This document shows positions 34,398 through 46,440 of a stretch of 64,000 nt of DNA, in pieces. This stretch comes from Priapulus caudatus. Its lineage: Eukaryota; Priapulida; Priapulimorpha; Priapulimorphida; Priapulidae. The notes under the pieces were generated by a model that did no database searches, was not told the origin of the DNA, and saw only the letters and a list, made by a program, of their open reading frames with translations. Positions within the stretch are counted from its first letter, which is position 1; every line of letters begins with the position of its first letter. The position numbers and the translations under genes were made by a program. Where the stretch lies: the NCBI RefSeq assembly GCF_000485595.1, contig NW_014577097.1, positions 307,976 to 371,975 of the forward strand, in the 5' to 3' direction.

Positions 34398-36375
34398 TGT
34401 TTGATTTGCTTCGTTCTTCTTCTTCCCGCGGCACGCACCGAGCGCGGTGCCCCTCGCAGCGTACGTCAAAAAACATGCGCAATTTCGTGCTTCACCGCCC
34501 AGAAACATGGCGACTACAGATGCTATCGTCGCCGGGAAAAAACGCCACCTGCCCCTCCCGCAGCGAATGTCACAAAGCCTTAATGGTGGGGAAAAAAGGT
34601 TTCTTCTTTTTTTTGCATATCCCCCACACGCGAAAATCACATGATATATATACATGCGCTCGTCCAGTATCAAGCAGCCTGCGGGATGGCAATTATTTGC
34701 GCCGAGTGGCCAGTGGTGTGTGTGTGTGTGTGTGGTGTGTCGTGTGTTTGTGTTGGTGTGTGTGTGTGTGGTGTGCTGTGCGTCGTGCGCGCGCGCGCGG
34801 CACTTGCGATGATGAGTGTGCACTGACCGTCAACTCACTCGCCATGGATGCATGATGCGAGGCTGGAAAATATCTACATATGGCGGTTTCGAAAAGCACG
34901 CGAAAAACACGGCAGCCGACAAATGAGATATATTTTTCAACCTGGTTCGCTATCGCTTGGAACACCATAAATGCACTTCTTTTTTTCCCGGAAACGACCA
35001 AGAGCGGTGCCCCATTCAATTACAGCTGCTGCCCTCTATTCATGAAGGCAACGTTGTCAACGGCCGCAGGCCAAGACTAGCACTTTAGCCATGCCTGCTT
35101 ACTTACACCAATATTGACACCAATGCTCGGCACTCTCAATCTTTCAGAGGCCACTTAGCTGGCGCACTCATTTTGATCCCGAGGCAAAAATAAAATATAA
35201 GAAATGATGCCCACCGATATGAACCAGCACGACTTTATGAACCACAACCTGTATGAAATCACACGTCTGTATGAACCACAAACTGGATGAAACACATACA
35301 TATGTATGAACTTACACACTTGTATGCAGGCACGGCAGTACATTTAATCAGAAAGTAGATAATTAGGCAATCCCTATATCATATCAGGATATAATAATAA
35401 GCGGGTTCCCTATTATCTACTCCTGATTTAGTATGCCTAACATAAGTTATCTCCGTTGTCTGTTAAAACACTCCATTTGCATCTCCGCTAACTTCCTCTG
35501 CGCAGCGTTTTGCGCGGCAATACTCGGCGTAATATTTATACTGCTGCTCTGCGTATTCCCCAGGGAGTAGGGAAAGCTTCCCTGGGCTTCACGAAAGCGT
35601 ATGGTGACTACACTGATAGTATTATTGGACCATCTAGTTTCTCCTACCGACAGGCCTTACAGGTATTCGTACAACTAAAGAAAAACACCGGTCTTCGAGC
35701 TCTACGTCTATATTCTACTAGCCGAATTCGAGCTGCGGATATTGCGCATCTACATGCGGTATAATCGCATTTAAACCGTGCACGCACATCGCATGATGCA
35801 CACACCGTGTCGCGCAGCGTTTGACAACGCTGAACCCCGGTCACGTACACTCTAGATTGCGCTCACCAAAAACAACACAAAGACTCGCACGTACGAAACC
35901 CCGCCATTGCCTATCGGCGGACGCCCGCGTAAAATAACCTTGCTTTTGCCGCCTGTCTATCATCTCATCACGTGGCACCAATGGCGGCTCGTAATTCGTG
36001 AGACGGGTAGAGAGCGTGCGTTGCGCCCTACCTGTGTATTGTCCCATCAAACCATCGCGGCGCACACAAGAAAAAAACGCCGTCGCATCAAGCTGGCAAG
36101 CGAAGATAACAGTTGACAGTTGCCATAAGAGCCGATAATTACCCGCGTAGGGTGCACTATCCAGCGTGATAAAAAAAACTTCGATTCTTACGGCCGCCAG
36201 GTAGGTCTATCGGGCGATGGGAGATCAGGCGAGAGAGTATGCGCCGGTCATTGCAAGCGCGCGGACTCATAGCCGTAGCAAATGAATGAAAGCGCTGTGT
36301 GTTCTCACGATCACCCCACCCCCGCACGTTACACAGCGCGACCACACACACACACACTACACACACACACACACG
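34398..36375. repeat. Copy 1 of a 2-kb duplicated segment
   Basis: Aligns in order with 39,705-41,470. Shared landmarks are GTTCTTCTTCTTCCC, CCCAGAAACATG, the GTGT microsatellite, GATGATG...ACTGACCGTCA, the TATGAACCACA repeats, a TATTATCTACTCCTGATTTA hairpin side, and CCCGGTCACGTACACTCTAG. This copy is longer because of scattered single-base insertions, as in an uncorrected long read. Confidence 0.88.
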
Positions 36376-37855
36376 TCTATGCGGCACGCACCGCAGCGCA
36401 TCGCACATCACACTCCATGTTATACTCGTCTTCGTGTTACTCAGCTGCTATCAACAGAACCAGTTGCTGCACGCTGACCGGTCCGCTTTCGGAACAAGCA
36501 GCGGAGAAGTACACAAACAAAGACCGGCACGCCATGTGCACGAGCCGCCACGGCACGCGCAGAGCACGCGCGCGCACACACACACACACACACAGCACAC
36601 ACACACACACACACACACCCACACACACACACACACACCTGTCGGCTGCGCACCACTGCCGAACGAAGCGGTCCGCTACGGTATATCTAGTGACGCAGTA
36701 GGCGTGATAGAACGACACGGCGAAAGCTTTCGGCATAGCGGAGAGGTCAATGCTGGTTTCTCAGAGGCAAGGTATGGCACAGAATCAAAACGCTCACTAT
36801 TTATCAATCCGCGGGTGAAAGCGTAATAGCGGAAAGGCAGACTGTTTTTTGACCCCAACGCATGACCGAGGCCACAGTCAAAATTTGCGAACATAGCCCG
36901 TCGCTCATATGCGTGTGTATTCACATGTCATGCGAGAGAGAAGAAAGAGAGAGAGGAGACAGAAAGAAAGACAGAGAGAGAGAGAGAGCAAAAAGGATAA
37001 CTAGCTCAGACGTGGCAGCAGTGGAATGTGATTGCCACGTCACACCCGCACGCTCGTGTCCATCCCACACGCGGCCAGAATCTATTTGTTTAGAAATGCA
37101 AGATAAACAAGGGTCCCGAATGGGGACGCATCGCCGAAAGCCATAGAGAGGTCTGCAGTTGGTGAGAGAAGTTACACACGTAGCGCATTTTAGAGCGCAA
37201 AAGTCGATAAAGAAAGACGAAGATGTTCTTCGATTGGGCACCCTCTATTTAGAGCTACAGGGCCAAATGCGAATTTGTCAGAAAATTTACTGACGAACTT
37301 ACGTGACCGGGGATCAAACCGACCGAGCTGCCCTCCGGGCGGCAGATGCTAGCAAAATTGTTTGCGAGGGGCAGGAGAGATCGGAAGGAACCGCATAGCC
37401 AGATGGTGTTGTACTGCACTGTAGAGTTGTGACACCCGCTGCTGTTGGACAGCCTCGAGAAGACAGAGAGGAGAAGGCAACTCAGTGAGTGTCGAGACTG
37501 AGACGGAGAAGAGAGAACGACGAGAGACGACCAGAAGAATGAGAGAGAGAGAAAGAGAGAGACGACCAGAGCGACTCGAGAGTCCCGGGGGTTTTGCGGG
37601 TTTGTAGCGACGTTGACGGGGATGAAGAGACAGCCGTAGGAGACGCAGGACAGCGGTGGTAGTTTTTTGTTTTAATCGACCCGGGAAGTCTTGGACAGGA
37701 GACCGCACACCGGTGTGTTTGTGATGGTTTGCGCCAGGGAGAGAAGATTGCGACGGCCATGACAGAGCGACATCAGACACGATAAGACCGCAGCAAAAAA
37801 AATTGAGGCCCTGTATTCTCTAATAAAACATCATCTACTTTCAGCGACCTTTGTT

Positions 37856-37906
<51 letters not shown>

Positions 37907-38940
37907 CGTGGTGCTTTCTCAGCTCAACCTAGCAACTCGATGTCCCGCATGCAGCAAACTGCCCTTCGCGCGGGTTAGCCGAATTCGAAAGTGACAGTGC
38001 AGTAGCGTGTTGCCGGTGAGCTCGGCTGCTTTTGTTGTCCTGTATCGCGTGGCACAGAAACAGTACAGTAGCCTAATAGAATCCGTAACCCAGTTTCCAT
38101 TATATCTACCTCGTAAGCGTTAGCTATATACTGCACGCCCACACATACACACACACACTATATATATAACAAAAATGAAAAGAGAAAGTATTATGCATGC
38201 AGGTAGTCGGTGACGGCCCGACTCCGTGACTAATGCCCGTAGCTGGCCATGGAGGTAAGGGAGCCATTTATATTTATTTCACAGCACAGCGAATGCGAAA
38301 CGAGCCGCAAACGCAGTGCAATACGACTTCTGCGGGTAAATATCGCGTGATATCGAAGTGCACGTCGTGCAAATTGACGGTATTGAGTCTATACGCTATA
38401 ATTGCCTTTAGAAAACCCCATATGCATTTACGTAATATATAGGCCTAAGGTATTGAAATTATTTGGTTGACAATATTTGGTATGGAATTATTGGGTATTG
38501 AGAGTACTAGTTATTAAAACGGTTATGTAAAACCATTGGGCATTAAAAAATATTAGGAATTAAAACCATGATGACGAATGCAGTAGTAACATGGGTTATA
38601 CTAAAATAGACCACCTATAGCTTGGACCGGCAACACCACTTCAAAATGTAGGAGTGCTTGCCGCGTCAAGCAATGGACTGCCTCGTGCGCCGTGACGCCA
38701 TTATGCATGGAAACTATTAGGCAGTGAAACTCCTAATTATGATAATTGCTTTATATTACAACTATTACGTATTGAGACTATTACGTATTGAAACTACTCT
38801 GTATTGCGTGACGTATTCCGTCGGCGGGTTTGGCCACTATAACGACGCACTACTCAGCAAAACATAAAAATAAACTTATACAATTTAAAATGCTATAAAA
38901 AGCACGTTCCACACCACGTGCCGCCGGCTGCTACCACTCT
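36376..38940. other. No gene seen; CA and GA microsatellites
   Basis: CA-rich runs at 36,570-36,640, a GA tract at 36,934-36,988, purine-rich sequence at 37,370-37,640 and a clean (CA)n at 37,858-37,903. No recognised exon. Confidence 0.5.
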
Positions 38941-38954
38941 GCGGTATATACATA

Positions 38955-38998
38955 ATAATTATATATATATATACAATTAGATATATATATATATAATT

Positions 38999-39054
<56 letters not shown>

Positions 39055-39115
39055 CAAGAGCTAATAATACTTCTTATATATATATGTATATATTATTAGC
39101 TCTTGATATATATCG
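38955..39115. repeat. (AT)n tract with a cruciform-forming inverted repeat
   Basis: About 100 bp of AT repeats lead into ATATCAAGAGCTAATAATA, a short spacer, and its reverse complement TATTATTAGCTCTTGATAT ending near 39,111. The AT flanks extend the stem. Confidence 0.85.
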
Positions 39116-39149
39116 ATGTACACGAACGGAGAGGAATGTTGGCAGACGT

Positions 39150-39204
39150 AAGGTATCAATAGCGTATTAAGAAGGTAACCTTCTTAATACGCTATTGAAG
39201 GTAT
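39150..39204. mobile_element. Second tiny palindromic insertion with flanking direct repeats
   Basis: Two perfect 20-bp arms (39,156-39,175 and 39,179-39,198) flank a TAA loop. The half-site GCGTATTAAGAAG is identical to the palindrome at 14,293. AAGGTAT occurs at 39,150-39,156 and again at 39,198-39,204, a 7-bp direct repeat like a target duplication that overlaps each arm end by one base. Confidence 0.5.
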
Positions 39205-39971
39205 GCTTATAGAGAGCGGGAAGGATGATAACAGATGTAATGGCTATTTACATGGATGGGGAGGGATGCTACAAGATGTAAGACCATGTTTAAGCCATCC
39301 AAACTTCTTTAACATTACACAATTGTTTCTGCATTCTTTCAAGCCCAGCACGCGCGTGTCCGTGTCGCTGCTTCGTGCCTCAAATCCGTATATCTGTTAT
39401 GCTTGTCATGGTTGTGCAACTCCTATGCATGTCTCAGCTCTATGTGTCTCAACTTCGGCTATAAGCCATGTCTCAACTTACACGGACACACTCACGTTAA
39501 CATATCTTTGCCTGCTAACCGAAAACAAATATTTTCGCAACAATTCTCTACCCCCGAGCCGCGTGTAATAGTAATCAAGGTGGGCATATACCTTGTGTCG
39601 TTACGCATCCACCACTGATTGCCTATAACAGGTTTACGTTGCCAAATATCCAATTTCAACAGGAGGGAGAGGGAGGGAGAGAGAGCGAGAGCGAGAAAAA
39701 TTGCTTCGTTCTTCTTCTTCCCCGCGCACGCATAGCGCGGTGCCCGTCGCGCGTACGTCTAAAACATGCGCCAATTTCGTGTTTCCCGCCCAGAAACATG
39801 CGACTACAATGCTATCGTCGGGGAAAAATCGGCCACCTGCCCCTTCCCGCAGGAATGTCACAAAGCCTAATGAGTTCTGCTATCCCCCACACGCGAAAAC
39901 ACACTATTATATACATGCGCTCGCAGATAAGGAGCCTGCGGGTGGAATTTTTTCGCCGAGTGCCAGTTCGT

Positions 39972-40024
<53 letters not shown>

Positions 40025-40399
40025 CGCGTGCGATGATGATGTGTGCTGACCGTCACTCACTCGCCATGTATGCATGATGCGAGGCGGAAAATCTACAATG
40101 CGTTCGAAAGCCGGAAAACACGGCAGCCGAAATGAGATATATTTTCCACCTGTTCGCCTATCGCTGGACACATATGCATTCCGGAACGACCAAGGAGCGG
40201 TGCCCATTCAATTACAGCTGCCCTCTATTCTGAAGGCAACGTTGTCAACGGGCCGCAGGCCAAGACTAGCTACTATAGCCATGCTGTTACTACACCAATA
40301 TTGACACCAATGCATCGGCACTTGCATCTTTTCAAGGCCACTAGCTGTCGACTCATTTGATCCGCGAGGCAAAATAAAATATAAGAAATGATGCCCACC

Positions 40400-40520
40400 G
40401 ATATGAACCACACGACTTTATGAACCACATACCTGTATGAATCACACGTCTGTATGAACCACAAACTGGTATGGAACACACATACATATGTATGAATTAC
40501 ACACTTGTATGAGCCACGCA
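40400..40520. repeat. Short TGTATGAACCACA tandem repeat
   Basis: Five to six units of about 20-23 bp with TATGAACCACA or TATGAATCACAC cores. The same array is at 35,215-35,330 in the other duplicate. Confidence 0.75.
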
Positions 40521-40529
40521 TACATTTAT

Positions 40530-40606
40530 ATCAGGAGTAGATAATAGGGAATCCCTATTATCTATCAGGAGTATATAATAGGGGTTCCCTATTATCTACT
40601 CCTGAT
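40530..40606. repeat. Nested palindrome with 22-bp perfect arms
   Basis: A 22-bp arm beginning ATCAGGAGTAGATAATAGGG at 40,530-40,551 is matched by its exact complement at 40,585-40,606. A smaller palindrome (AATAGGGAATCCCTATT) sits at the inner end of the left arm. A partly corrupted version is at about 35,345-35,430. Confidence 0.85.
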
Positions 40607-41414
40607 TTATATGTAACACAAGTTATCTCGTTGTCTGTTAAAACACTGCTATTTGCATCTCGCTAACTTCCCTCTGCGAGCGTGCGCGGCAATACTCGGC
40701 GTATATATTCTACTGCTGGGTCTGGTTCCCCGGGGAGTAGAAAGCTTCCCTGGCTTCAGCGAAGGTAGGTGACGTCATGATAGTATTGGACATCTAGTTT
40801 CCCTACGACAGCCTTACCATGTATCGTACAACTAAAGAAAACACCGTCTTCGAGCTCTACGGTCTATATTCTCTAGGAATTCGAACGGGAATTGCGCATC
40901 TACATGCGGTATATCGATTTAAACGTGCGACGCCACATCGCATGACACACACGTGTCGCCAGCGTTTGACAACGCTGAACCCCGGTCACGTACACTCTAG
41001 ATTGCGCTCACAAAACACACAAAGACTCGCGTAAAACCCGCCATTGTATCGCGACGGTAAAATGAACCTGTGCCTTCATCATCTCATCACGTGCACAATG
41101 CGCTCGTAATCGTGAGAGGGTAGAGAGCGTGCGCGCGCCCTACCTGTGTATTGTCACATCAAAACCACGCGCGCACACAAGAAAAACGCCGTCGCATCAG
41201 CTGGCAACGAGATAACATTGACAGTTGCATAAGAGCCGATAATTACCCCGGCGTGTGACTATCCAGCGTGATAAAAAAATTCGATTCTTTGGGCGACAAG
41301 GGTATCTATCGGGATGGAGAGCAGCGAGAGAGTATGCGGGTCATTGAAGCGCAGGACTCATTAGCGAGCAATGAATGAAACGCTGTGTGCTCCACGATCA
41401 CCCCACCCCCGCAC

Positions 41415-41431
41415 GTACACACACACACACG

Positions 41432-41505
<74 letters not shown>
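41415..41505. repeat. (CA)n microsatellite
   Basis: About 90 bp of CA with a few GCAC units at the start; the 3' limit of the duplicated segment lies in it. Confidence 0.95.
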
Positions 41506-41513
<8 letters not shown>

Positions 41514-43200
41514 CGCACGCCACAATGCGTCCCCCGTATCGGTTGCGCGCGGCGGAATTGCCCTGTTTCGAGAGTAGTAGAAAGTGAAATTTCAACGAGC
41601 GAAAGCGGGGCCACATTACAAGCTATCATCAACGCTGGCGATACGAACTCCACAGACAAAAGGAAACTGGCGATAAATTGGCGGCGGTAACAACAGCGCG
41701 TATTGTACGCGAGGCGCGTAAAAAGCGAGCAGCATCCCGTTCTCGTTTTTCCGTAACTGCTCGCCTATATCCACGCATTCCACATGGACGCGCAGCGACA
41801 ATAGTCGCCTGTTAGTGTGCCGCCGTCGGTCGACACGTTACGCAAGTAAAGGATGCGGCCACTCGCTGTCGCTGTGTTATCCGCCGGCTGCGGCTGTGGC
41901 TCTCGCAGCACACTTTCGATTCCGCATCTCTCGCTGTTCTGGTTGGCTCTTCGCTCTTCTTATTATCTCGATAGCCCACTCCCGCTCTCTCTCTCTCTCT
42001 CTCTCTCTCTCGCTCTCTCTCTCTTACTCTTCCTCCCCCATTCTTCGCGCTGTCTCTCATTAATTTTCCCCTCTAGCCCTTCTCGCTGTCTCGCTCTGAC
42101 TCTCCCCTTCTACCTTTCATATTGACCCCCTTCTTATCTCACTTCCCCGCGCTTTCTTCATCTCCCTCCCTCTCTTCCCTTCCTCTCCTCCCTCTGCTTC
42201 CCCCATCCATATCTTACTGCGCCTCTCATCCACGCCGGCCACCCCTCGCGCGCGAACGAATGAAAGCCGGAATCGTGATATATGCAACCTTGGGATCGTC
42301 TCCACTCATCACGCGCCTTGTGTGCTCTGTCACTTTCTCTATGCGCCCGAAGGTTAACACCGTCTACTGGCGCGTCGCGCCACTTCCTCGTCAAACACAT
42401 TAGGCCTTGCCGCCTCCGTCTATTCACCTGCTCAAGGTACCGGCACGGAAACATCAGCTGCCGTGTATGCTGAAACAAACCCGGCAACGAGGTCTCTGAC
42501 GCATCTGACATGAGTGCGTAGTCACGGCGCAGCTAGCGCGGCGTGCGTACTCAAGCGTTTGGTTATCCTCGATCAGCGAGCGTGTGGTATTTTGTGTACT
42601 ATGTACCATCGTCAGTAAAACAGTGGGGGTTTTCAACAGCGGTTATCCGTGTACAGCCTCTGACTAAAGACAATGCTGGCAATTATGTCCCGATCCTGTT
42701 TCCACTTACTCGGTGATTTTCAGAAAGGCCGTGAATCACCTCGGGTTTGCATGCGTACATACGTTACATGCATGGGGAGAGGGTGCGCGCGTGCGTACGT
42801 ATATACATTACATAAGTATTTATATTAGTATTATCGCATATGGCCCGCGTATAGAACCATGTACGTATAGACGTATATGTAGTACGTGTACAAGCGCACA
42901 TCTCCCCGTGCAATGTATGTACGCATGTAAGCTTCTCCCCTAAGCTACTCGTGAATCAACAAACGCGCTGTTCATTACCGTGACACGGCGCGCGCCTGTT
43001 TGCATTTGAGACAAATAACGAGCAGCTCCACCTTGCGGCCGCCGCTGCTGGTGTGTCCACCACACCTACGTGCTGCGGGAGCCCCCAGCACAGCAGCCAG
43101 CATCAGAAACTGCTCCCACGAGGCGCCTCAGCCTCACCTCGCAGCCAAGCAACTATGCGCCTGTATTATATAGAATAACCTGCTGCTGTTACTGACGCTG
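41506..43200. other. No gene seen; C/T tracts
   Basis: (CT)n at 41,985-42,022 within a C/T-rich tract to 42,210. A CpG-rich stretch at 43,020-43,145 can be read as peptide on either strand but shows no decisive splice sites or family. Confidence 0.4.
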
Positions 43201-43204
43201 CTAT

Positions 43205-43277
43205 ATACTAGTGCTGCTGCTGCTGTTGCTGCTGCTGCTGTTGCTGCTGCTGCTACCGCTGCTGCTGCTGCTGCTGA
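43205..43277. repeat. (CTG)n trinucleotide repeat
   Basis: About 70 bp of CTG with a few TTG and CCG variants. It is followed at 43,360-43,435 by GGGGATGCGG(A/G)GCACG repeats. Confidence 0.9.
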
Positions 43278-43746
43278 CGATGACGTTTAGTGTAGTGATA
43301 GTGCTAACCTTCATTCCTGAACCTGTCGACGCTATAGGTGATGCAGAGCAGGCTGCGGGAATGGCGGGGATGCGGGGCACGCAGGGATGCGGGGAAGCGG
43401 GGATGCGGAGCACGCGGGGATGCAGGAAAGCGAATGATGCTATGATGAGGCTCTATTGATTCTATAGAGATGTTGTAATGATCCTATTGTAATGACACTA
43501 TAGAGAAGCTGGGAGATGCTACAGGAGTGCTGAGAAGATGTTATAAGGCGATTTGAATGCTGCATAGTTTGCATACTACGGATATGCTTTACGGACAGAG
43601 GCGGGCATGGAGTAGTACGGGACATCCCGACTATTCAACTCATCTCCTGAACTCCCGTATGCTGGCCTTACACTGTACCTGTCTCTCGCCAAGTCATCAT
43701 GTCTCATTCACATCCCCGCTCTACCGAACTTCGCATCGTTTCTTAC

Positions 43747-43920
43747 AGCTTTAGTAGTTGTCAAATGCACCCCTGGTTGGAGATTAGTGCTGGTCGACTT
43801 CTCCAACGTGCACGACACAAATAGCGCGCCTTGTGGCGTGATTGCGGGAACCGCGACAGACGTAACTTCATCCACCTCAGCTGCTGTTGCCACCTACGGT
43901 TCATCAAGAAGCAACGTCTG
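43747..43920 (+). CDS. Weak candidate terminal exon, strand uncertain
   Basis: After the acceptor-like CGTTTCTTACAG the plus strand is open for ~57 codons (LVVVKCTPGWRLVLVDFSN ... VATYGSSRSNV, then TGA). The minus strand is also open over the same bases, from an ATG near 43,893 (MATAAEVDEVTSVAV ... GVHLTTTKA) to a donor-like GTAAGA at the same boundary. At most one can be real, and I recognise neither. Codon usage is not informative enough by eye to choose. Confidence 0.22.
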
Positions 43921-44039
43921 ACCACGATTGAATCAATAAGAAACAAATCACGCTCGTCGGCAAGCGGAAAATTTTCGGTTCGGATTTCACAAAGCTGGTA
44001 AATTCGTGACGCTGATGGGATATCACGTAACCGCGTGGC

Positions 44040-44516
44040 ATTTGCCGTTTAACTTGTCCGCCTCCCTCGCTCTACCACCAGCCTCATTTCCTCTACCACT
44101 AGCCTCCCCCTGTCTCCACCAGCCGCTGCCCTTCCTCTACCGTTCGCTCCCTCCTCTGCGGCATGCGTTCTCCATCCTCTCGTGCCGCGTGAGACCCACG
44201 AAAGCCTGCCTTCCCCTGCCCGCTGCCAGCTTGGTTCCTCCGCTGCTTCTACCACTCGGCTGTTTTCCCTGCCTCTGCCGCTCCCTTGCTACCCTGCTTC
44301 CCGCTGACCATCCTTCCCCTGCACCCTCCACCAGCCCGCACGATGCACAGGGTCTCTACGTGTAGGTAAGATTACACGCGCTTGCATGCTGAATGCGGCT
44401 CACTCTAGGTGACGCAATTACGGGATCAGGGCGTCTGTCAAAAACTGGTTCATCGCGTGCACATTGTTGCTGCGGGCTGCAACAGCATTAAACTAGCATT
44501 ACGTGGAAGCAGACAT
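44040..44516. other. No gene seen; C/T-rich
   Basis: Pyrimidine-rich imperfect repeats around CTACCACTAGCCTC to 44,345, then unique sequence. Frames here are compositional. Confidence 0.4.
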
Positions 44517-44935
44517 CCACCGCTGGTGCTGCTGCTGCTGCTGATGCTACTGTTACGTTGCTTCTGCTGCTGCTGATGCTACTGTTACGTTGTTTCTGCT
44601 ACCGCTGATGCTACTGTTACGTTGCTTCTGCTGCTGCTGATGCTACTGTTACGTTGCTTCTGCTGCTGCTGATGCTACTGTTACGTTGCTGCTGCTACCG
44701 CTGATGCTACTGTTACGTTGCTTCTGCTACCGCTGATGCTACTGTTACGTTGCTTCTGCTACCGCTGATGCTACTGTTACGTTGCTTCTGCTACCGCTGA
44801 TGGCTACTACGTTGTTTCTGTCTCTGTCTGCTGGATGCTACTGTTACGTGCCTTCTGCTACCTGCGATGCTACTGTTACGTTCCTTCTGCTGCCGGCTGA
44901 TGGCACTGTTACGGAACGTTGTTTCTGTTGCTGCT
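44517..44935. repeat. 32-bp minisatellite (GCTGATGCTACTGTTACGTT)
   Basis: About 12 units of GCTGATGCTACTGTTACGTT plus GCTTCTGCTRCC. The unit is exactly 32 bp in the regular part (44,580-44,800) and decays with indels towards 44,935. It probably grew from the CTG run at its start. Confidence 0.92.
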
Positions 44936-45084
44936 GTTGTCAGGCTAACAGGTATTCTGGGGCGGTGACGGAACGTGTAGGGCATCCTTTACAGTTACCA
45001 TCTCTGCAGAGGTAAACAAACTCATAAGTAGGGCTGTCAGTCCGCGCATGGGCGGCCCGACACTTCTTCGCATACGCCGAATCT

Positions 45085-45088
45085 AACG

Positions 45089-45123
<35 letters not shown>

Positions 45124-45178
45124 GAAAATAAAAAATAAGTTTAATAATGATAATATATATATATATATATATATATTA
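45085..45178. repeat. Two (AT)n runs
   Basis: AT dinucleotides at 45,091-45,120 and 45,151-45,175 around a short AT-rich spacer; they could pair with each other. Confidence 0.9.
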
Positions 45179-45489
45179 ATCTATTTCATTTATTAACTCA
45201 TTTTCGTTTTATATTCACATTTAAACGCAGCGCGAGGCATCACTGTTGATTCAACACGTGCGCACCACCCCACGGCGGCAGCTAATGTACTCCCAGTCTC
45301 CATCACATGCCCATTTCCGCCTCGTTTATTTAAACTCATACAGAACTCCTCAGGCTATTATCGCGGCCGTGCTTCTAACGATTGCGACTGAAAAATTAAG
45401 CAGCACTAATTTGCCCGCGACTCGAAATGTCTGTTTTTCGTTCGTCGGCAAACACGCGAAGCATATAATTATCCCCCACTTGATCTAAC

Positions 45490-46364
45490 CTTGATAGTTC
45501 TCTCCCGCTCCTTCTCCCCCCCCCCTCTCTCTGCCTCTCCCTCCTCTCTCTCTCTCTCACTCTCCCGCTCGCACCTCTTGTTCTCTTATTTCACGATTTC
45601 GCGTGCTGACTTTTTTCTCTCTTTCTCGCTTTCTCTCTCTCCCCCCCTCTCTCGCAAGAGTGAACTAAAAAGTTCGCCCGCCGTTTCTATTTGTAATTCA
45701 TCCCGTATCCAGCAATAGGCATACATAGCCGTAATTCGTGAACGAGTGGGATGTTGAACGAGGTCGGAGAGCGGTCGCGGACGCGGACGCGCCGGTCAGA
45801 GAGATGCTAACAGGAGCTGCTGTTATGCATCGGGCCGCTATGTGTGCGTGTGCGTGTGTGTGCGTGTGCGTGTGCGTGTGCGTGTGCGTTTGCGTGTGTG
45901 CGCGGGTGTGTGTGCGTGTGCGTGTGCGTTTGCGTGTGCGCGCGGGTGTGTGTGCGCGCGTGTGTGTGGGTATGCGTGTATGTATGTGTGCCTGACTGTA
46001 TTTATGTATCTGTGTGTGCATGTGTGATTTACTTTTGTCCTCAACACTTTCCGTTCTGCGCGCGCGTGTTTGTTTGTTTATTTGTGTGCATCCGGATGCG
46101 CACGTGCGCGCGCGCGTGTGTGTGAATGAATGTGTGTGTATGACCGGAGAGGCATGCCAGTCGGCATATACCTTAGCAGCAGTATCGCCTCTTGGTGAAA
46201 CAACAGACTTCTCGTACGCATCGGCTCATTTTTTACCCTTCCCTCCCCTGCTCTCCGCCGTCTTCCACCCCTCATATCCCCGTCTCATTCTCACTCTCCC
46301 TCGTACTCTCTATTTTCTTTATGTTAAGTCCCTTCTCTCTCTTTCTCTGGATCTAGCGCCTCGT

Positions 46365-46422
<58 letters not shown>

Positions 46423-46440
46423 ACGCACGCACGCACGGAT
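45490..46440. repeat. Microsatellite cluster: CT, GTGTGC and CT/GCAC
   Basis: C/T-rich tract at 45,500-45,660, GTGTGC-type hexamers at 45,838-46,020, C/T-rich at 46,235-46,340, (CT)n at 46,366-46,418, then GCAC. No gene seen in the ~950 bp. Confidence 0.85.

Larger units (their letters stand above)
39705..41470. repeat. Copy 2 of the 2-kb duplicated segment
   Basis: Direct-orientation partner of 34,398-36,375. It is ~200 bp shorter, mainly through missing single bases. The shared region ends within CA repeats in both copies. No conserved open frame spans the pair. Confidence 0.88.

Noticed and set aside
42158-42511. Arg-rich minus-strand frame of 117 codons
   Set aside because: Basic, repeat-flanked sequence without a recognised domain, conserved motif or clear exon borders.
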